From positions 248,001 to 312,000 of the forward strand of contig CM007991.1 of NCBI GenBank assembly GCA_002189035.1: a stretch of DNA of 64,000 nt, in the 5' to 3' direction. The DNA comes from Utricularia gibba. Taxonomy: Eukaryota; Streptophyta; Magnoliopsida; Lamiales; Lentibulariaceae. The translations under genes were made by a program, and so were the position numbers. Below, piece by piece: positions 23,001-38,598 of this stretch (position 1 is the first letter of the stretch; each line of letters begins with the position of its first letter). The notes under the pieces are model-generated. The model searched no databases and was not told where the DNA came from. It saw only the letters and a program-made list of their open reading frames with translations.

Positions 23001-26000
23001 ATGCGACTACATATGGCCGTGTCCGACACCTTTTACAGATTGTCCTTTTGGTTTTCCCGTGTCACCTCTTTCAAATTCAATCTCCCCCTGTGGTACCGAG
23101 CTGCCTTTTGGAGTGTTTTTTTAAAACTCGAAATGGTCACCCATCCTCATTCATGTCCTGAATCGTTAGCCCACATGGACATGACAAAAAAAGCAAGCAC
23201 CAAGTCTTTGTTTCTTTTCGCCCACCGTGGGAATTGGAAACTGCGTAATCCATCTAAAACCATCCACTGTTTGCTGCTGTTATTCAAACGCAAAACCCTA
23301 ATCGTGGTTAGGTTTGGAAGAAGATGGCGGTGACGGTGGTGGCTCATCGGAGCACAGGAAAGCGTGGCCCCGAGGAAGATCGGCAGTTAATGAAACAACG
23401 TTTTTGGAATCTCATCCCTTCAGCCCTACCCCCTGCATCTGCGTGCGTTTTGATATGATAACATGCAGAGAAACAGAGAGGGGAACCCAGTTGCCATTCA
23501 CATTTCGACAATGTGATCCCACATCGGACTCCGTGTCTTTATTTCTCAAACTACCTTATTATAAATTCAAATCAATTTGAATTTTAATTTTAAACATTCT
23601 TTAATTAAATAGGAAAATAAATTTAAATGATCTCAAATCAATTTCAAGTTTTTTTGATCGATAAATTATCTCATTTAAAATAAATTAGAAGGGATTACTC
23701 TTTGGTGGCAGTAAAATCGTCTCATAAATACCCTGTAAATGATATTAGACGATGAATAAATGAATAAAATAATAAAAATTTATCTGTAGATAGAGATCGA
23801 CCGTACAATCTGAACCCCATTCCTTCCATTAACCCTGCGTCTGCACCTGTGGTTTTTTTCCCCTTCTTTCCCGCAGTGCTTTGGAGTCTGGGGAAGAATG
23901 AGCGGAGGGGATTGAGCCATCGAGGTTCCTTTTTATTATTTTAATATAAAATGAAGTGGTAATTAATTTCGTTTTCTGAAAATTATAAATATATATATAG
24001 ATGGTGTTCGTATCTCACTACAAGGACCAGGACCACTCTTCACGAGCTGGTGGGCGCTTCGGTCTACCCAAGCGGTGGCCGGTGGAGGTCACAAATTGCC
24101 ATTTTTTTAATTGAAAACATAACGTGCGATGGGTTCACCAGGAAGTTGCAAATGCTGACCGGGTCGTGTCGGGTCGCCCAAGGAGTATCCGAGCGGTGTC
24201 GCTAGGCTGTTTGATAGCGTAGACCGCGTCAGAGTCGCGCAAAACCCTAGGGCTGGAGGCTAGAGCATTATCGTAACTGGGCCTTAGGCCCATAACGACG
24301 CCGTGGCAGAAAACAGAATATTGGGCTCGTGCATTCATTTTTCTCATCATTTACAGTTACCTGTTAATGCTTTTGTGTTCAGTGAAAAAGAAGGTAAATA
24401 TTTCTTTAAATGGTGTTTAAAATGATAAAAAAACGTAAATAACTTGTACAAATTGTTCATTCGAATTTAATTTAACCCTTATTATGAACAATTAATGATC
24501 TAAAACAATTCTTGTGATTTTTTAAACACAGATTTTCAGAACATTAACTTCATTTTCTTTTTTACCGAACTGTAACTGTTCATAATAGTAAGATTACTAT
24601 TAGTACTGCCAGTTTTTTTTTAACCCAATAATATCTTCTTCTTTTTTCTTAACGTTAAATTGAACTGAACTTTTTATGCACAGAAAACGTTTGGACAGGA
24701 GGCCGTGTGGCACGAAGGGGTCGTAAAATCATTTATTCTCCATGGTCATCACATCAATGTCGGCCACTATAACAGACCCACAGAAGAAAAGCTCGCTCAG
24801 CTTGAAAACTATGAACAGCCGCACGATTATCTGGCTTGTTCACATTCACAGGTCACTAAATCATTGATTTTTGTCGTGAACACGCAAACAAAATGCCAAG
24901 GCACGGACTGTCGAAGCGACAAAAATGGTGAGGACACACCAAAACGTATTGGACGGGTTTCCATAAAACCAGAATTCAGAAAAGCGATTCAATCAGAGAC
25001 AACCCTGCCACTTGTAGGACTGAAGATAAGTTTAATATCCCACATCGGTTATTTAAAACCCATATTAATCTTTATACCTGTTGGATATTTTAATGATGGT
25101 TGAAATAAAAATTTCAGTTAATAAAAATTGGATCTTTGGTAGGTGAGATTGAAACAAATTGGAGCTGAATCCCAAAAGGCCCATGCCGCATGGATGGACA
25201 TTTTTCTCTCGAACTAATTTTGGTGGTTGAAATATCGAGTTTTTTAGATTAGTGATTCGGTGAATCATAATAATACATGTGTGAAATTCAAATATATAAA
25301 AACGCTAATCACAAAAACCCAATTAATTAATTTTAGTCATAGAACATTACTTTTTTTTAAAGGGAATCATTATCTCTTTATTTTTTTTACATTGTTATTT
25401 AAAAAATATATATTAATGATTAAAAAAATCACAGGGGGGAGAGGGTAGGATTGAATTGTCTCAACTAATTTTCATATTTAATTAATATTAATTTACAATT
25501 TGTATATAATTGATCATTTTAATTGAATAGAATCAAACTTCTATGCCTTGTTTTTTCCTTTGTATATCAGTATGCCGTTCCATCCCCTTGTCCAAGTCCC
25601 CTCGTCGATCCGTGCGTTGTCCGTACGACCGCCGAGGGTGTTCCGCTTTGACTTCGCGTGGGGGTGGCGATTCTCTTGTAAGAAAAATCTAGTGCCTGAC
25701 GCGGCGACTGGTCGCCGACGTGTACTTCGGGGAATACATTTCGTACAATTGGTGGACCCCACAAAATCATGAAATAATAATATTGTTCATGATGAAAATG
25801 AATAGGATGGCACAAACGTCCAAAATGCTCGTGAACTTCAATTTTGGTGAAATTCGAAATGAAATATTTTGAAATTTCTTCAAAATTTGGCCATTTCTTT
25901 TTTTAATAAATATTTTTAGGTTTTATTTTAAAAATAGTTTTGTAGAACACCCATAATTTTATTTTTAAGAAAATGAAAATAATTTGCGAAAATTTTTATT

Positions 26001-26298
26001 CAATTGTTGCGCATCTGACGAATGGTGGGTACAGCCGTACAGGATCGAAGTAACCAATGGGAAGATCACACGTGGCGTAGAATAGTCCACACGAATTTAG
26101 GAGATTTCTACGTTATTTCTCATAACTGAATTTGTCAAATTCGAATTCCTCTGTATATTATTTATTATGCTGGTAGTTCCTCTGTTTCCTCCACTTCAGT
26201 CTCTGCTGCCCTCCCATATCTCATAACTCCCGGTGAACGAGAGTCAGGCGCAGGGATAACAGAAGCCGGGTCGATTGCACCGCCGCTGGGAACTCTCT
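20073..26298. other. About 6 kb without a recognisable gene
   Basis: 20073-20500 is the YABBY promoter/5' region with a short GT run near 20242-20252. 21260-21770 is GC-rich with several overlapping open frames, none resembling a known family. 21840-22900 and 23580-24000 are AT-rich. 22860-23580, 24000-24360, 24660-25080 and 25550-25780 have coding-like composition but no domain I recognise. 26150-26298 is probably the SAUR promoter. No tRNA, LTR pair or terminal inverted repeat was convincing. Confidence 0.45.
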
Positions 26299-26795
26299 AT
26301 GGGGAGGGCGCGGGTCTTTTTTATGAAACGCCGCATCTCAACTCTTTTCCGGCGAGTTTTCCGACGCCGAAGCCTCTCAAAAGCATATATCCGTCTAGAG
26401 CCGCCGCAAGAACCTGACGTCACCACCCTTTCGAACCTCATCAGTCGCCTGAGAACCACGGTGAAAGCTGTCCTGACCCGGAAATATCTTCTACCAGTCC
26501 CGAAACACACCCGGCCCCGGTTACCTGACCGGCTCCGAAAGGGCATGTACCCGTTCATGTGGGGCGGAAAAACGGCGACTTTGAGAAGGTTTTTGTGCCG
26601 GTCGTGTACTTGAATCACCCCTTGTTCGGGGATTTGCTCAAGGAATCCGAAAAGGAGTTCGGGTTTCATCATCCGGGTGGAATAACCATACCCTGCCGGA
26701 TCTCCGAGTTCGAGTCGGTTCGAACCCGGATCGAAGCTGTTCAGAGGTATGACAAGGTGTGGACATGGAAGAGGAGGATGTGTAAACAATATTGA
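26299..26795 (+). CDS. SAUR-family auxin-responsive protein (with one frame break)
   Basis: Intronless, as is usual for SAUR genes. The basic N-terminal part (MKRRISTLFRRVFRRR) is in one frame. The SAUR domain continues in another: PKGHVPVHVGRKNGDF, EKVFVPVVYLNHPLFGDLL, KESEKEFGFHHPGGITIPC, then RISEFESVRTRIEAVQ. One missing C or G near 26525-26535 (GACCGGCTCC) would give DPAPKGHVPVHVG and a 165-residue protein. SAURs inhibit PP2C.D phosphatases and thereby activate plasma-membrane H+-ATPases in cell expansion. The first ATG in frame is at 26299; a second at 26323 is also possible. The long basic N-terminus suggests the larger SAUR subgroup expressed outside elongating hypocotyls, which is an inference. 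Confidence 0.85.
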
Positions 26796-27160
26796 AAGCC
26801 CCAAGATTGTGATGACGACGAATATTTTTATCTTTTTTCCTTTTTTCAAAGTAGTAAGAATTTTACAATGCTTCTTTTCCTTTATTCATAAGTGTTTTAT
26901 TTTTTTTAAAGATAAAAAATTAGAAATATTTAGTTTTAAAGTATAAGATCAAAATGAAATCTAATCAATTGAATGAATAAATTATTTTTTATTTTAATTA
27001 TTAATATCTGATAAATTCATTATTTTATTCTTATTTTCAATGGAATGGAAAAGTATGTGTTGGATGGAAGGTCTAGACCGTGATCCTTTTATTTGGGAAG
27101 TTGATTCCAACATAGTGAAACCAACCCCGAATGGGAGCAAAAAATTGCAAAACAACACAC
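26796..27160. other. Convergent intergenic region (SAUR / pectinesterase)
   Basis: AT-rich with T runs at both ends, consistent with two converging 3' UTRs. Nothing else is seen. Confidence 0.5.
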
Positions 27161-29312
27161 TCACAGGCCGGCATTGTACGGCACACCCGTCCCCGGCAAC
27201 CACGAGTTCCGCCGATGAAGTTCGCCACCGTGAACTGACCCGCCTCCGACGAGCTTGTTATCACGTGATACCCCTTCCACTTAACCCGATTCGCGGTCGA
27301 CGAACCCGCCCCGTTGTTACTGTACTCCCCATAATATAAGGTATTCAAAGCAAAATTACCATCCCATGCCAGCCATCCCGCCGGATCAATCAAGCCACCC
27401 AAAGTCGATTCCAAGAAGACCGTACGAGAATATTGCTTCCACGGCCGTCCCAGATACGTACGGACACCGGAAAGATCGGTGGCTTGGCTGACGACGCAGT
27501 TTTGGATCGAAATTCCGGTGTTTTGGTTGGGGTCGGTGCGGCCTTGCGCCGTGATGGTATTAGTGTTGGAAAGTGGCCTTCTGGCGTAAATGTTGCAGTT
27601 TTGGAACACGGCGGCGCGTTGCCGAAGATGAAATCGACGGTGCCGTAGATGTTGCATTGCCGGTAGAACTGTCGGTTGGAGTAGACATAGATCGTGTCTT
27701 GGTTACCTTCGATGCTGCACAGGTAGAAAACCGATCTGTCCGAACCGGATCGAACCGCCACGGCTTGGTGGTTGCTCAGTGGGGCGGTGTTTCGAAAGCT
27801 GATGCCCTTGCCGATGAATCCCGCTCCCACGACCGCTGCAATTTAGGTATACCAATTTCCGTAAAGGATTTAAAAAATATCAAAAAATATTATTTAATTT
27901 ATAAATTTATTTATTCACATTTTTTTTTCAAATTTAAATCATTATTTGCAATGAAATTAAAATCTTAAGCAGACAGAGCGACCCTATGCGTATGAAATAA
28001 ATATTCTAGAAATAGCAATAAATTTGTCTTAAGAATCTATGCAGTAAAATGATGCCACTTGGACGCTGCCTACTTTTATTATATTTATTTTCTTAATTAA
28101 TTGAATTGACTTTTCACTACCGTATTTATAAAAAGTCAACCTGTAATCGGAGTTGATGGATTTTCCAAGGGAACTACGTTGACTTACCAAACGTGGCGGA
28201 ATTGAAGGTGGAGGAGCCGCCGCCGACGCTCCTGCTTCCGGTGATGATCGTTTTCCCGATCCCGTCGCCGACCATCATGATGTTCGTCAAACCGGAACCA
28301 ATATTTACATACTCGTTGTACGTACCTTGCTTCACATAAATCACCAATCTTTTGCTTCCCGCCCTTTTAGCGGCGGCGGCTACCCCTTCATTCACCGTCC
28401 TGTAGTTGCCGGATCCGTCTTGGGCCACAACGATGTCGGCGGCGGGATTTGGCGATTGCAGCAACTTCCGGTCCCCTTTCGAGACCCAGCTGGGGAACTC
28501 TTGGTCGTGGCTTGCGCTTGTTTCCTCGTAGTGGCTGCCCTCGTTCACGGCGAGTGCATTGCTGAGCAAATTCCGTCCATCCTCGAGGCTTATCGGAAAA
28601 CTGTTTCCATTGCTCTCGGCCTCGAGCAATCCGTCTTTGCATGTTTCGATGTTCGTGAGGGCCGTGCTCAACCACGTTTGAGCGTCCGTAGCCGTAGGGT
28701 TTAGCTATCCAGATAATATTTTTTATCAGATGATGTTTTCCACACGGGCTTTGAAGTTTGAATACATAAAAAAGCGGACACGGGGACACGACTTCAATGA
28801 AATATGAGCATGATGAATGACGTTAAGCACAGTATATGCAATATGTACAAGTGTGAAAAAAGCTGCACTAACGCCAAACCCAATTCTGCACAAAAAAAAG
28901 AACGAAACCCCAATACAGAAAAAAAAATGCTCTTCATTTGACCCATCTCGCAGAGATTCATGATTACCTTTTGATCAAGGCTCTTGCCGATATGCTCGAC
29001 AGTGCTCTCGTAGAGCTCGATGCAATCCTCCCAGGCGACCTGTTCCCTTTTGCTCAGGCGGGTACGGTCAGCACCATGCAAACCCCTTTGGGCCTGGATG
29101 TAGTGATCAAATGCTATGTTTGCGCAGAGCTTGAAGAATTCGGATTTTTCATTGATGGGGATATGGTACTTAGGGTTGCTTGAAACGAAGCGTTCGCAGG
29201 TTTCTTTCCACGGCGTGTGCCGGCACCATGCGGCGGATGACTCGCCGGAGAAGGCCGGGGAGACCCAGCAAGTAGAGATTAGTAGAAGAGTTAGTAGATT
29301 GATTCTTGCCAT
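27161..29312 (-). CDS. Pectinesterase / pectinesterase inhibitor (type I PME), copy 1
   Basis: Exons on the minus strand are 28968-29312, 28188-28704 and 27161-27835. A signal peptide ([20 protein letters not shown]) leads into a PMEI pro-domain of about 170 residues. GDRKLLQ is the dibasic site where Golgi subtilases cut the pro-region. The PME domain has all five signature segments: [37 protein letters not shown] (catalytic Asp) and [13 protein letters not shown]. It should de-esterify homogalacturonan in the wall. The frame breaks twice: after DFIFGN near 27628 and before the final [14 protein letters not shown] near 27208. One base at each gives 1539 nt and 512 residues, normal for the family. 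The stop is set at 27161 on that basis. Confidence 0.9.
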
Positions 29313-31386
29313 AGTCCGTTTTGTTGCAGGCTTTCTCGACTGAACTTTATATAGACTACAGAGAAACCAAAAAGATTAATATTTAACTCCTACTTCACAT
29401 CAGTGTTAGGTTTACTTTCCAAATAATTGTATTGAATAGTAATAATTATTTGTCCAAATATTATAACTGGTTTTTTAATATTAATATATATCTACACTAC
29501 TTAAAACGGGTAAAATTGATTCCCCATATTTTTATAAATAATTTAATAAAAATAATCTTTACTATTTCGAAAAAATAGTAAAATTGATTTTTATAATCAA
29601 ATTCTAATTTTTCTCCCAATGATAAAATTTGGAGTAAAAATTAGACTTTGATAAAGGAGAGTTATTTTGACATTTTTGCATAACAGTGAGAAATTCAATT
29701 TGAAAATTAATTTTATTATAAAATAAAACGTGAAGAATTAAATATGTCCGGTTTTCAAATAGTAAAATTAATTATACATAATATTCAAATAATATGGGTC
29801 AATTATGTTGGAATTAGAAAATAATGAAGATTAATTTTATTCGATACGTTAAACTTTGAATAGTAAAAAAATTCAATACGCCAAAGAGTGATTATCAATT
29901 ATGCGAATAAGGACTAAACAGATCATTTTGGTAAATGTCATGGACTTTTGACACCAAATCCCATTTATTTACTTATTTATTTAATATACTAATACCATTT
30001 AGGATTAGGACATAGGAACCCCATGCTGTGTGATCATGATTTTATACAAAGTTTATTTTACAAGGTTATTAACACAACAATCATACAAATAAACACCAAT
30101 TTACTTTAAACATGTTACTAACGACAAATATTTAATCTTTCGGACAATTATTTTCTTGTATAAAGTTGCGATATTCCTTGTATCATAAGCATGTAACCAA
30201 GATTTAGTTATGTCATGGGGTCAAGAGATTAAGATTTTCAAATGCGTAGGGCTTAATTGTCAATTAAGGGCGATGTTATTGCCTGCCGGAAAGGGCTTCA
30301 AGCATGGCAACTATCATTAAGGAAATCGATGACTCCATCTGCTCAATAATGGCATTCAAAAACCTAGGCCATGCTTGAGATGTTTCAAAGTACTGCAGCA
30401 GGAATTTTTTCATGTATCAGGGGGTGGTATTATTCGAAATTATAAGAACGCGTTTGGTTGGTGATACGGGTTTTGGTAATACGAGAGTATCGTACTTTGG
30501 TTTTTATGTTATTTGGTACAATATAATGAGATGAGTGTTTGTAAACACCACAGTGATAAAATTGTGCAAATTTGGAATACAACAAATAGAAAGAATATGT
30601 AAATTCGTATGAAAAGAAAAAATATAAAATCATGATAGATTAGATTAAATGGACAACAAACAATGTTTCTCTGTCATAGTCATATCATAATGAATAAACT
30701 TGCATTATAAATTTATTTATTCAAGATTTATTATTTTACTAATTAATTTGGGGTACTATGTAGCAATATAGAAAACTTAAAATATTTTAAAAATAAAAAT
30801 TATTATTTAAATAAATAAAACGGGCCTCTGACCTTCAATTGGTCCATCCATCCATCCTAGACATTCTAAGATTTGGGTGTTTAGATAAAAAATTACTATC
30901 CAACTTAGTCATGTACATGAGTTGTAGCGAATATAATTTAGAATTGAATCTATGATTTTGAAGACACTGAATTTTAAATTAAATTGGTATGATATAAATA
31001 TAATTATTTAAATTTCGATAATTTACTCATTTAACACATATTAATGATTTACTGATTTGGAAATATTAGAATATTTTATTTTACATTCAGCAATTAATGT
31101 TAATACGTTACGAAGTAGTTTTCGGAATAAAAGCATTTCTTTTTTAACTGATAATAATATTATATTTTTTACTTGGGTTTTTTTAACATTAATTTTTTTT
31201 CAATGGTATTTTTTAATATTAAAATAAAATGCAAAATAGAAGATTGACAAGTAGGAGTGGAAGTAGCAAATCCTCTTCCATAGTCCATACAGGTGCTTAC
31301 GTTCCTTCCTCGCGACAGGGGCAGGACTCTGGAGAGCCCTAAGCCTGAATTGTTCGGAGTCCAGGTACGGTGCAGTGGTTGAACAG
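29313..31386. other. AT-rich intergenic region
   Basis: Very AT-rich from 29400 to 31230 with no supported gene. The last 150 bp are GC-richer and probably hold the promoter and 5' UTR of the methionine aminopeptidase gene. Confidence 0.5.
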
Positions 31387-34300
31387 ATGGCAGGTGAATC
31401 AGGGTCGGCGCAAAGTGCGACTCTGGCGTGTGCAAAATGCGGAAAACCTGCTCATTTTCAGTATGCTTCTCAGGCATTCATTATGTTGGGTTCCCTCTTG
31501 GGGTCGTGTTGGGATGGGGTTATTTGATCGTGATTCATTACTCTGATCCGCTAGAAAGGGGCGCTTTTTTGAGTTTCTTTGTCGATTTTCACTAGCAGAT
31601 CAATGCAAGATCGAAATTTGCTTTGCCCTATTAAAGAAAATTAGAAACTTTGATTTGGGAGGAGCAAAGTCGTAATATTGGATGCTTCTTTTTATTCTTT
31701 TTATTTTTTTATAGATGCCCGAAGTGTGTTGAACAAAAAATTCCCCGTGAAGATGCTGCCTTCTGGTACGTTAATATGGGTTCGTTACATTTCACTGTTA
31801 TTACTGAGCCTCAAGTTTTCTCGGGTAAATTTGAAACTTAACGTGGGTGGGCGATTAATTTATCATTTCTAATGGATTTTATGTGCATTGAACGCCTCTT
31901 GATACCAGGTTTTTTATCTTGCAGTTCTCAAGATTGCTTCAAGGCATCTTGGAGTTCACACAAGTCTGTTCACCTGAAGGCAAAATCTTCTTCCCCTGTA
32001 GCTGAAAGGAAAGGAGATCAGAATCACAGCGATCCCAGTGATGGGTGGTTATATTGCTTAAGAAAAGGGCAGGGGCGGACACCTAAACTTCCACACTTCG
32101 ATTGGACAGGGTACTAGTCACTTCCATCTTCCCTTTGTGTGTTGCCTAATTTTTCTTCAGTAGTCTACATGAGTTGAAAGAGCCACATTTAGTGGCCAGT
32201 TGCTGAATTTATTCTGGAGTGCAAAATTGTTATGTTAAAATTTCTGTCTTCAGTTTACAGCATATCTGCCTTCATATGTTCGAAACGTGGCTGAGCAATA
32301 ATTTTCTTGAACTGTTGTTTTACTTCAGACCATTAAGACCATATCCAATATCAAAAAGGCGGCTGGTACCAGATTATATTGAGCAGCCTGACTGGGCCAT
32401 CGATGTGAGTATTCATCTTTTAAATATTTGAGGAATCCTTGAGAATATGGGGATCCAAGATTATTGAATTATTCTATCTGGTTGGATGTGACGTTTGTTT
32501 AATCAGGGAATACCAAAAATTGAACTCAACAGCCACTTGCAGCATATTGTTGAGGTTTTTTTTTTTTTTTGAACATGTTGCATTATTTTTGTCATTCTGA
32601 AAGACTGACACTTGAAACCTTGTTCCTCCTCCTCGAAGATTAAAACTCCTGATCAAATTCAGAGAATGCGTGAGACATGCAGAGTAAGTCACCTATTGCT
32701 CCGAACAGAAAGTTTTATAAACTTTTAGCAGATTTGCAACAGAAAACATATGAGATTGTGTTCCAGTCCCATTATTTAAATTTCAGTGTGCTATGATTTT
32801 TACTCTAGATATGGTTACGTTGTCTCTTACAGATTGCAAGGGAAGTTCTGGATGCTGCTGCTCGTATCATTCGTCCTGGAATTACTACAGATGAAATTGA
32901 TGCTGTAGTACATGATGCAACTATTGCTGCTGGTATCATTCATTCGCAGCCTTTCCAGCTACATTAAACTATCTAAATTACTCTCTATATCTGGTAGCAT
33001 GAAGTAGTTTTTGATAGTAGTTTGGGTGAATTTTGTCGATAATAATTTTTTTATGGAAGATTTCCTGCAAAACAGAAGCTGGTATGTGATGCACTGAATG
33101 GGCCATATAGAATTTATGATAGTGGAGTTGGAATGAACTGACAGTAAGAATATATTTACTATGACTATGATACATTGACTGATAGTCATGAAATAGATTT
33201 AGATAACCCTCTTCAGAATAGAATATATTTTGTCTATGGCTATTTGATTTTCTATAATCTGAAACCGTGCAGGAGGATATCCCTCTCCACTGAATTATCA
33301 CTTTTTCCCCAAATCTTGCTGCACGTAGGTACTTGTTAACTTTTTTCATCTCATTTTGTATTCTCTTATCTCCATGTAATTTGGAAAAATGTTATTTTGT
33401 TTTCGTCAGGTCTGTAAATGAAGTAATTTGTCATGGCATCCCAGATGCAAGGTACCTTATAAACTCAAGCTTGTGATTTGCAATGATGCTTGAAGGCATT
33501 AGTTTTTCAGGCTCTTGAATGAATATTTTATTGTCTTGCGAATTTGAATCATCAAACTCAGCTTTTTTCTTTCAGAATCCATTTCTCCGCTTTAAAACCC
33601 CTTGAAGTGATTCTTGCAACCTGTTATGGCTTACTTGTGAGCTTTTGACTACTCAGGAAATTGGAGGACGGTGACATTGTTAATGTTGACGTTACAGTGT
33701 GTTTCAAAGGGGTTCATGGTAAGCAAGATGTATAGTCCTTTGGAGTTGTTCGTGGCTTCAAGATTGACATTTAATTCTTTTTCCATGTCGATTTCCAGGT
33801 GACTTAAACGAGACTTTCTTCGTGGGTGATGTTGATGAAGCATCTCTACGATTGGTCCAATCCTCTTATGAATGCTTAGAGAAAGCAATAGCAATAGGTG
33901 AGGGTGCAAACACATTCCTTAAGTTCTACTCCTTCCACAACCCCCTCATTTTCAGTACTTGTCTCATGGGGCAACGTTTCTAATATCCTTGCCAGTTAAA
34001 CCTGGAGTCCGGTTTCGGGAAGTAGGGGAGGTTATCAATCGCCATGCTACTATGTCAGGATTCTCTGTGGTGAATATTTCATTGCTTCTTCACTTCCCAT
34101 TGATTGTTTAGTTAATGCTCGACATGGTATAAGCACATTCTTTGTTATGAACCTCAGGTGAAATCATACTGCGGCCATGGTATTGGGGAGCTTTTCCATT
34201 GCGCACCTAATATTCCGCATTATGCCCGTATCCTCACAGAAGTTCATGTCTACTATCTTTGCATAAATTTTTTATTATGAGAGCAGCTTTAAATGTTTCT

Positions 34301-34782
34301 CTGTATGATCATTCGTGTCATTGGATCTAAATGAACCTTAGCGCACATATAGGAAATAAAGCTGTCGGAGTGATGAAGGCTGGCCAGACGTTTACAATAG
34401 AACCAATGATTAATTCTGGTACTTGGTTACGGTTTCACTCGTTGTTCTCAGTGTCTATACCGGATTTGAAGTTAATTCATATTCAGACAGACTTCTTGAT
34501 GTCTACATTCATCTGTTGTATCACCTCTTGGTAGGAGTGTGGCGTGATCGAATGTGGCCAGATGGCTGGACTGCGGTAACTGCAGATGGGAAACGAAGCG
34601 CTCAATTTGAACACACCCTCCTGGTAATGGGTTGTATTCGACATCAAGATTCCATTTTTCGTATTCTGTATCTCGACCTGATGTTTGCGGGATACCGTAC
34701 TCAGGTGACGGATACTGGAGTCGAAGTTCTCACGGCACGCCTGCCATCTTCGCCGAAGGTCTTTCCATGGCTGAATTCATGA
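31387..34782 (+). CDS. MAP1A: Methionine aminopeptidase 1A, cytosolic
   Basis: Sixteen exons: 31387-31460, 31715-31765, 31925-32110, 32329-32404, 32507-32554, 32639-32683, 32833-32932, 33273-33324, 33410-33451, 33657-33718, 33799-33897, 33996-34069, 34158-34227, 34353-34418, 34535-34623 and 34705-34782. They total 1212 nt, 403 residues, without a frame error. The N-terminus is the Cys/His zinc-finger region that docks type 1 eukaryotic MetAPs on ribosomes ([15 protein letters not shown]). The catalytic domain has all five metal ligands: Asp in VNVDVTV, Asp in GDLNETFF, His in [12 protein letters not shown], Glu in FTIEPMI and Glu in FEHTLL. It removes initiator methionine from nascent proteins. 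Close identity to Arabidopsis MAP1A over the full length supports the name. EPSP synthase follows on the same strand after 393 bp. Confidence 0.97.
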
Positions 34783-35175
34783 TTTTGTGTCCGTTGAGGT
34801 TCATTTGAAGAGATCAGTCGGCTTCTGTTTCCCAGATAAAGGAGTGTTGTTGACCAACCACCGTTTGAGAACTTACTTCGGTACAAGACTCAGTTTATAA
34901 AATTATACACACAACATCTTCATTTATCATGTGAGGTGAAAGGTGATTAGAAAACAAGTTGCAGAGTACCGTTAGTTGAAGAGGGGTTGGTGGGGATCCT
35001 GAATAACAACACTTGATCCCATTCCCGCAAACTCCAAACGCCTACCTACCCATTCTCACCAACAATTTGGTTGGAATTTTCCGAACTCCCACGGCCTGAA
35101 AAAGGCCACTTTCCGAACCAAATCTACCGTTTCCTTTTCTGATTAGTCGCTGTGTCCCCTTGTCCTTGCAAAGAA
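34783..35175. other. Short region between MAP1A and EPSPS
   Basis: The 393 bp must contain the MAP1A 3' UTR as well as the EPSPS promoter and leader. The pyrimidine-rich part from 35000 fits a plant 5' leader. No TATA box is obvious. Confidence 0.5.
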
Positions 35176-37672
<2,497 letters not shown>

Positions 37673-38598
37673 ATGCGGTATCCTCCATTGCAAGCTTCAG
37701 TGTTTCTTGTCTTCCCTGTAATGATACAAAAAAGATGAAGTTTTTGGTCTGTGTTGGAGCATTGGCAGTTTCAGTTCGACATAACAAACATGCATCTTTA
37801 CAACCTTCCCTTGCGAGCAACAGAAATGTTGAGATCTCACATCTCTTCTTCCGCAAACACCCAGAGACCCGAATGTGTACTCCCTTGGTACGCATATAGT
37901 CCTCTTCTGCGGACTGCGGTAAAGGTACGGGATGCGATAGGCAACACGGCGATCCTGCGTCGAACTCCTCGATACGTCGGATCATCTGGATAAGTTTTCC
38001 ATTTACGGATATCACTGCTTCCAGAACAACAAGAACATTGTAGCATACACTGTTGAGGAGCAGTCCACATTTTCATGTATATTCAATATTATAAAAAAAT
38101 AATAAATATTTTAAATATTTTTTAAATATGTTTCAATTTTGGACAGTTGAACCAATAAGGAATCTTGCCAAATCTTAGGCCACAGTTGATTGGACAAAGG
38201 GGAATATGCCGGTTTAATTTTGTAAGAATTCAAAATTTTGTAAAATGTTTTTTTTAAAAAAATAAAATAATTAAAATTTTATAAATAATACATTCTAAAT
38301 ACTGAAAATATGGAAAGTCGGTGTTTTTTTTATTATTCTTGTACAGGTTTTTCAATATGAGGCGAGGCTCCACTGCAACGTGATGTCCAAATCCTTTTTT
38401 CCCCTTCACTCGCTTTCGGACAGACCTCTGCCTCCAACCCCCATCTCTGTCTTCCTTTTTGCTTCTCTTTCTATCTCAAGAGGCCAGGAGGGGAGGACGC
38501 ATTCATTCATTGCATCTCGTTTTTTCGGGTTGGTGTTGTGGGAACTGCGCCTGCGCCCAGTGAGTTCTGTTCTGTTCTGGGCACTGCGTTGTCGGCAC
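37673..38598. other. Intergenic region between EPSPS and TBL
   Basis: 37673-38060 is probably EPSPS 3' UTR. 38080-38340 is AT-rich. 38370-38598 has an open frame continuous with the TBL gene, but its amino acids are low-complexity and do not match the family, so I treat it as promoter/leader. Confidence 0.5.

Noticed and set aside
38380-38598. An upstream in-frame start that would lengthen the TBL protein by 73 residues.
   Set aside because: The added residues are unlike the family and would displace the membrane anchor; MADVAKFAG is the better start.
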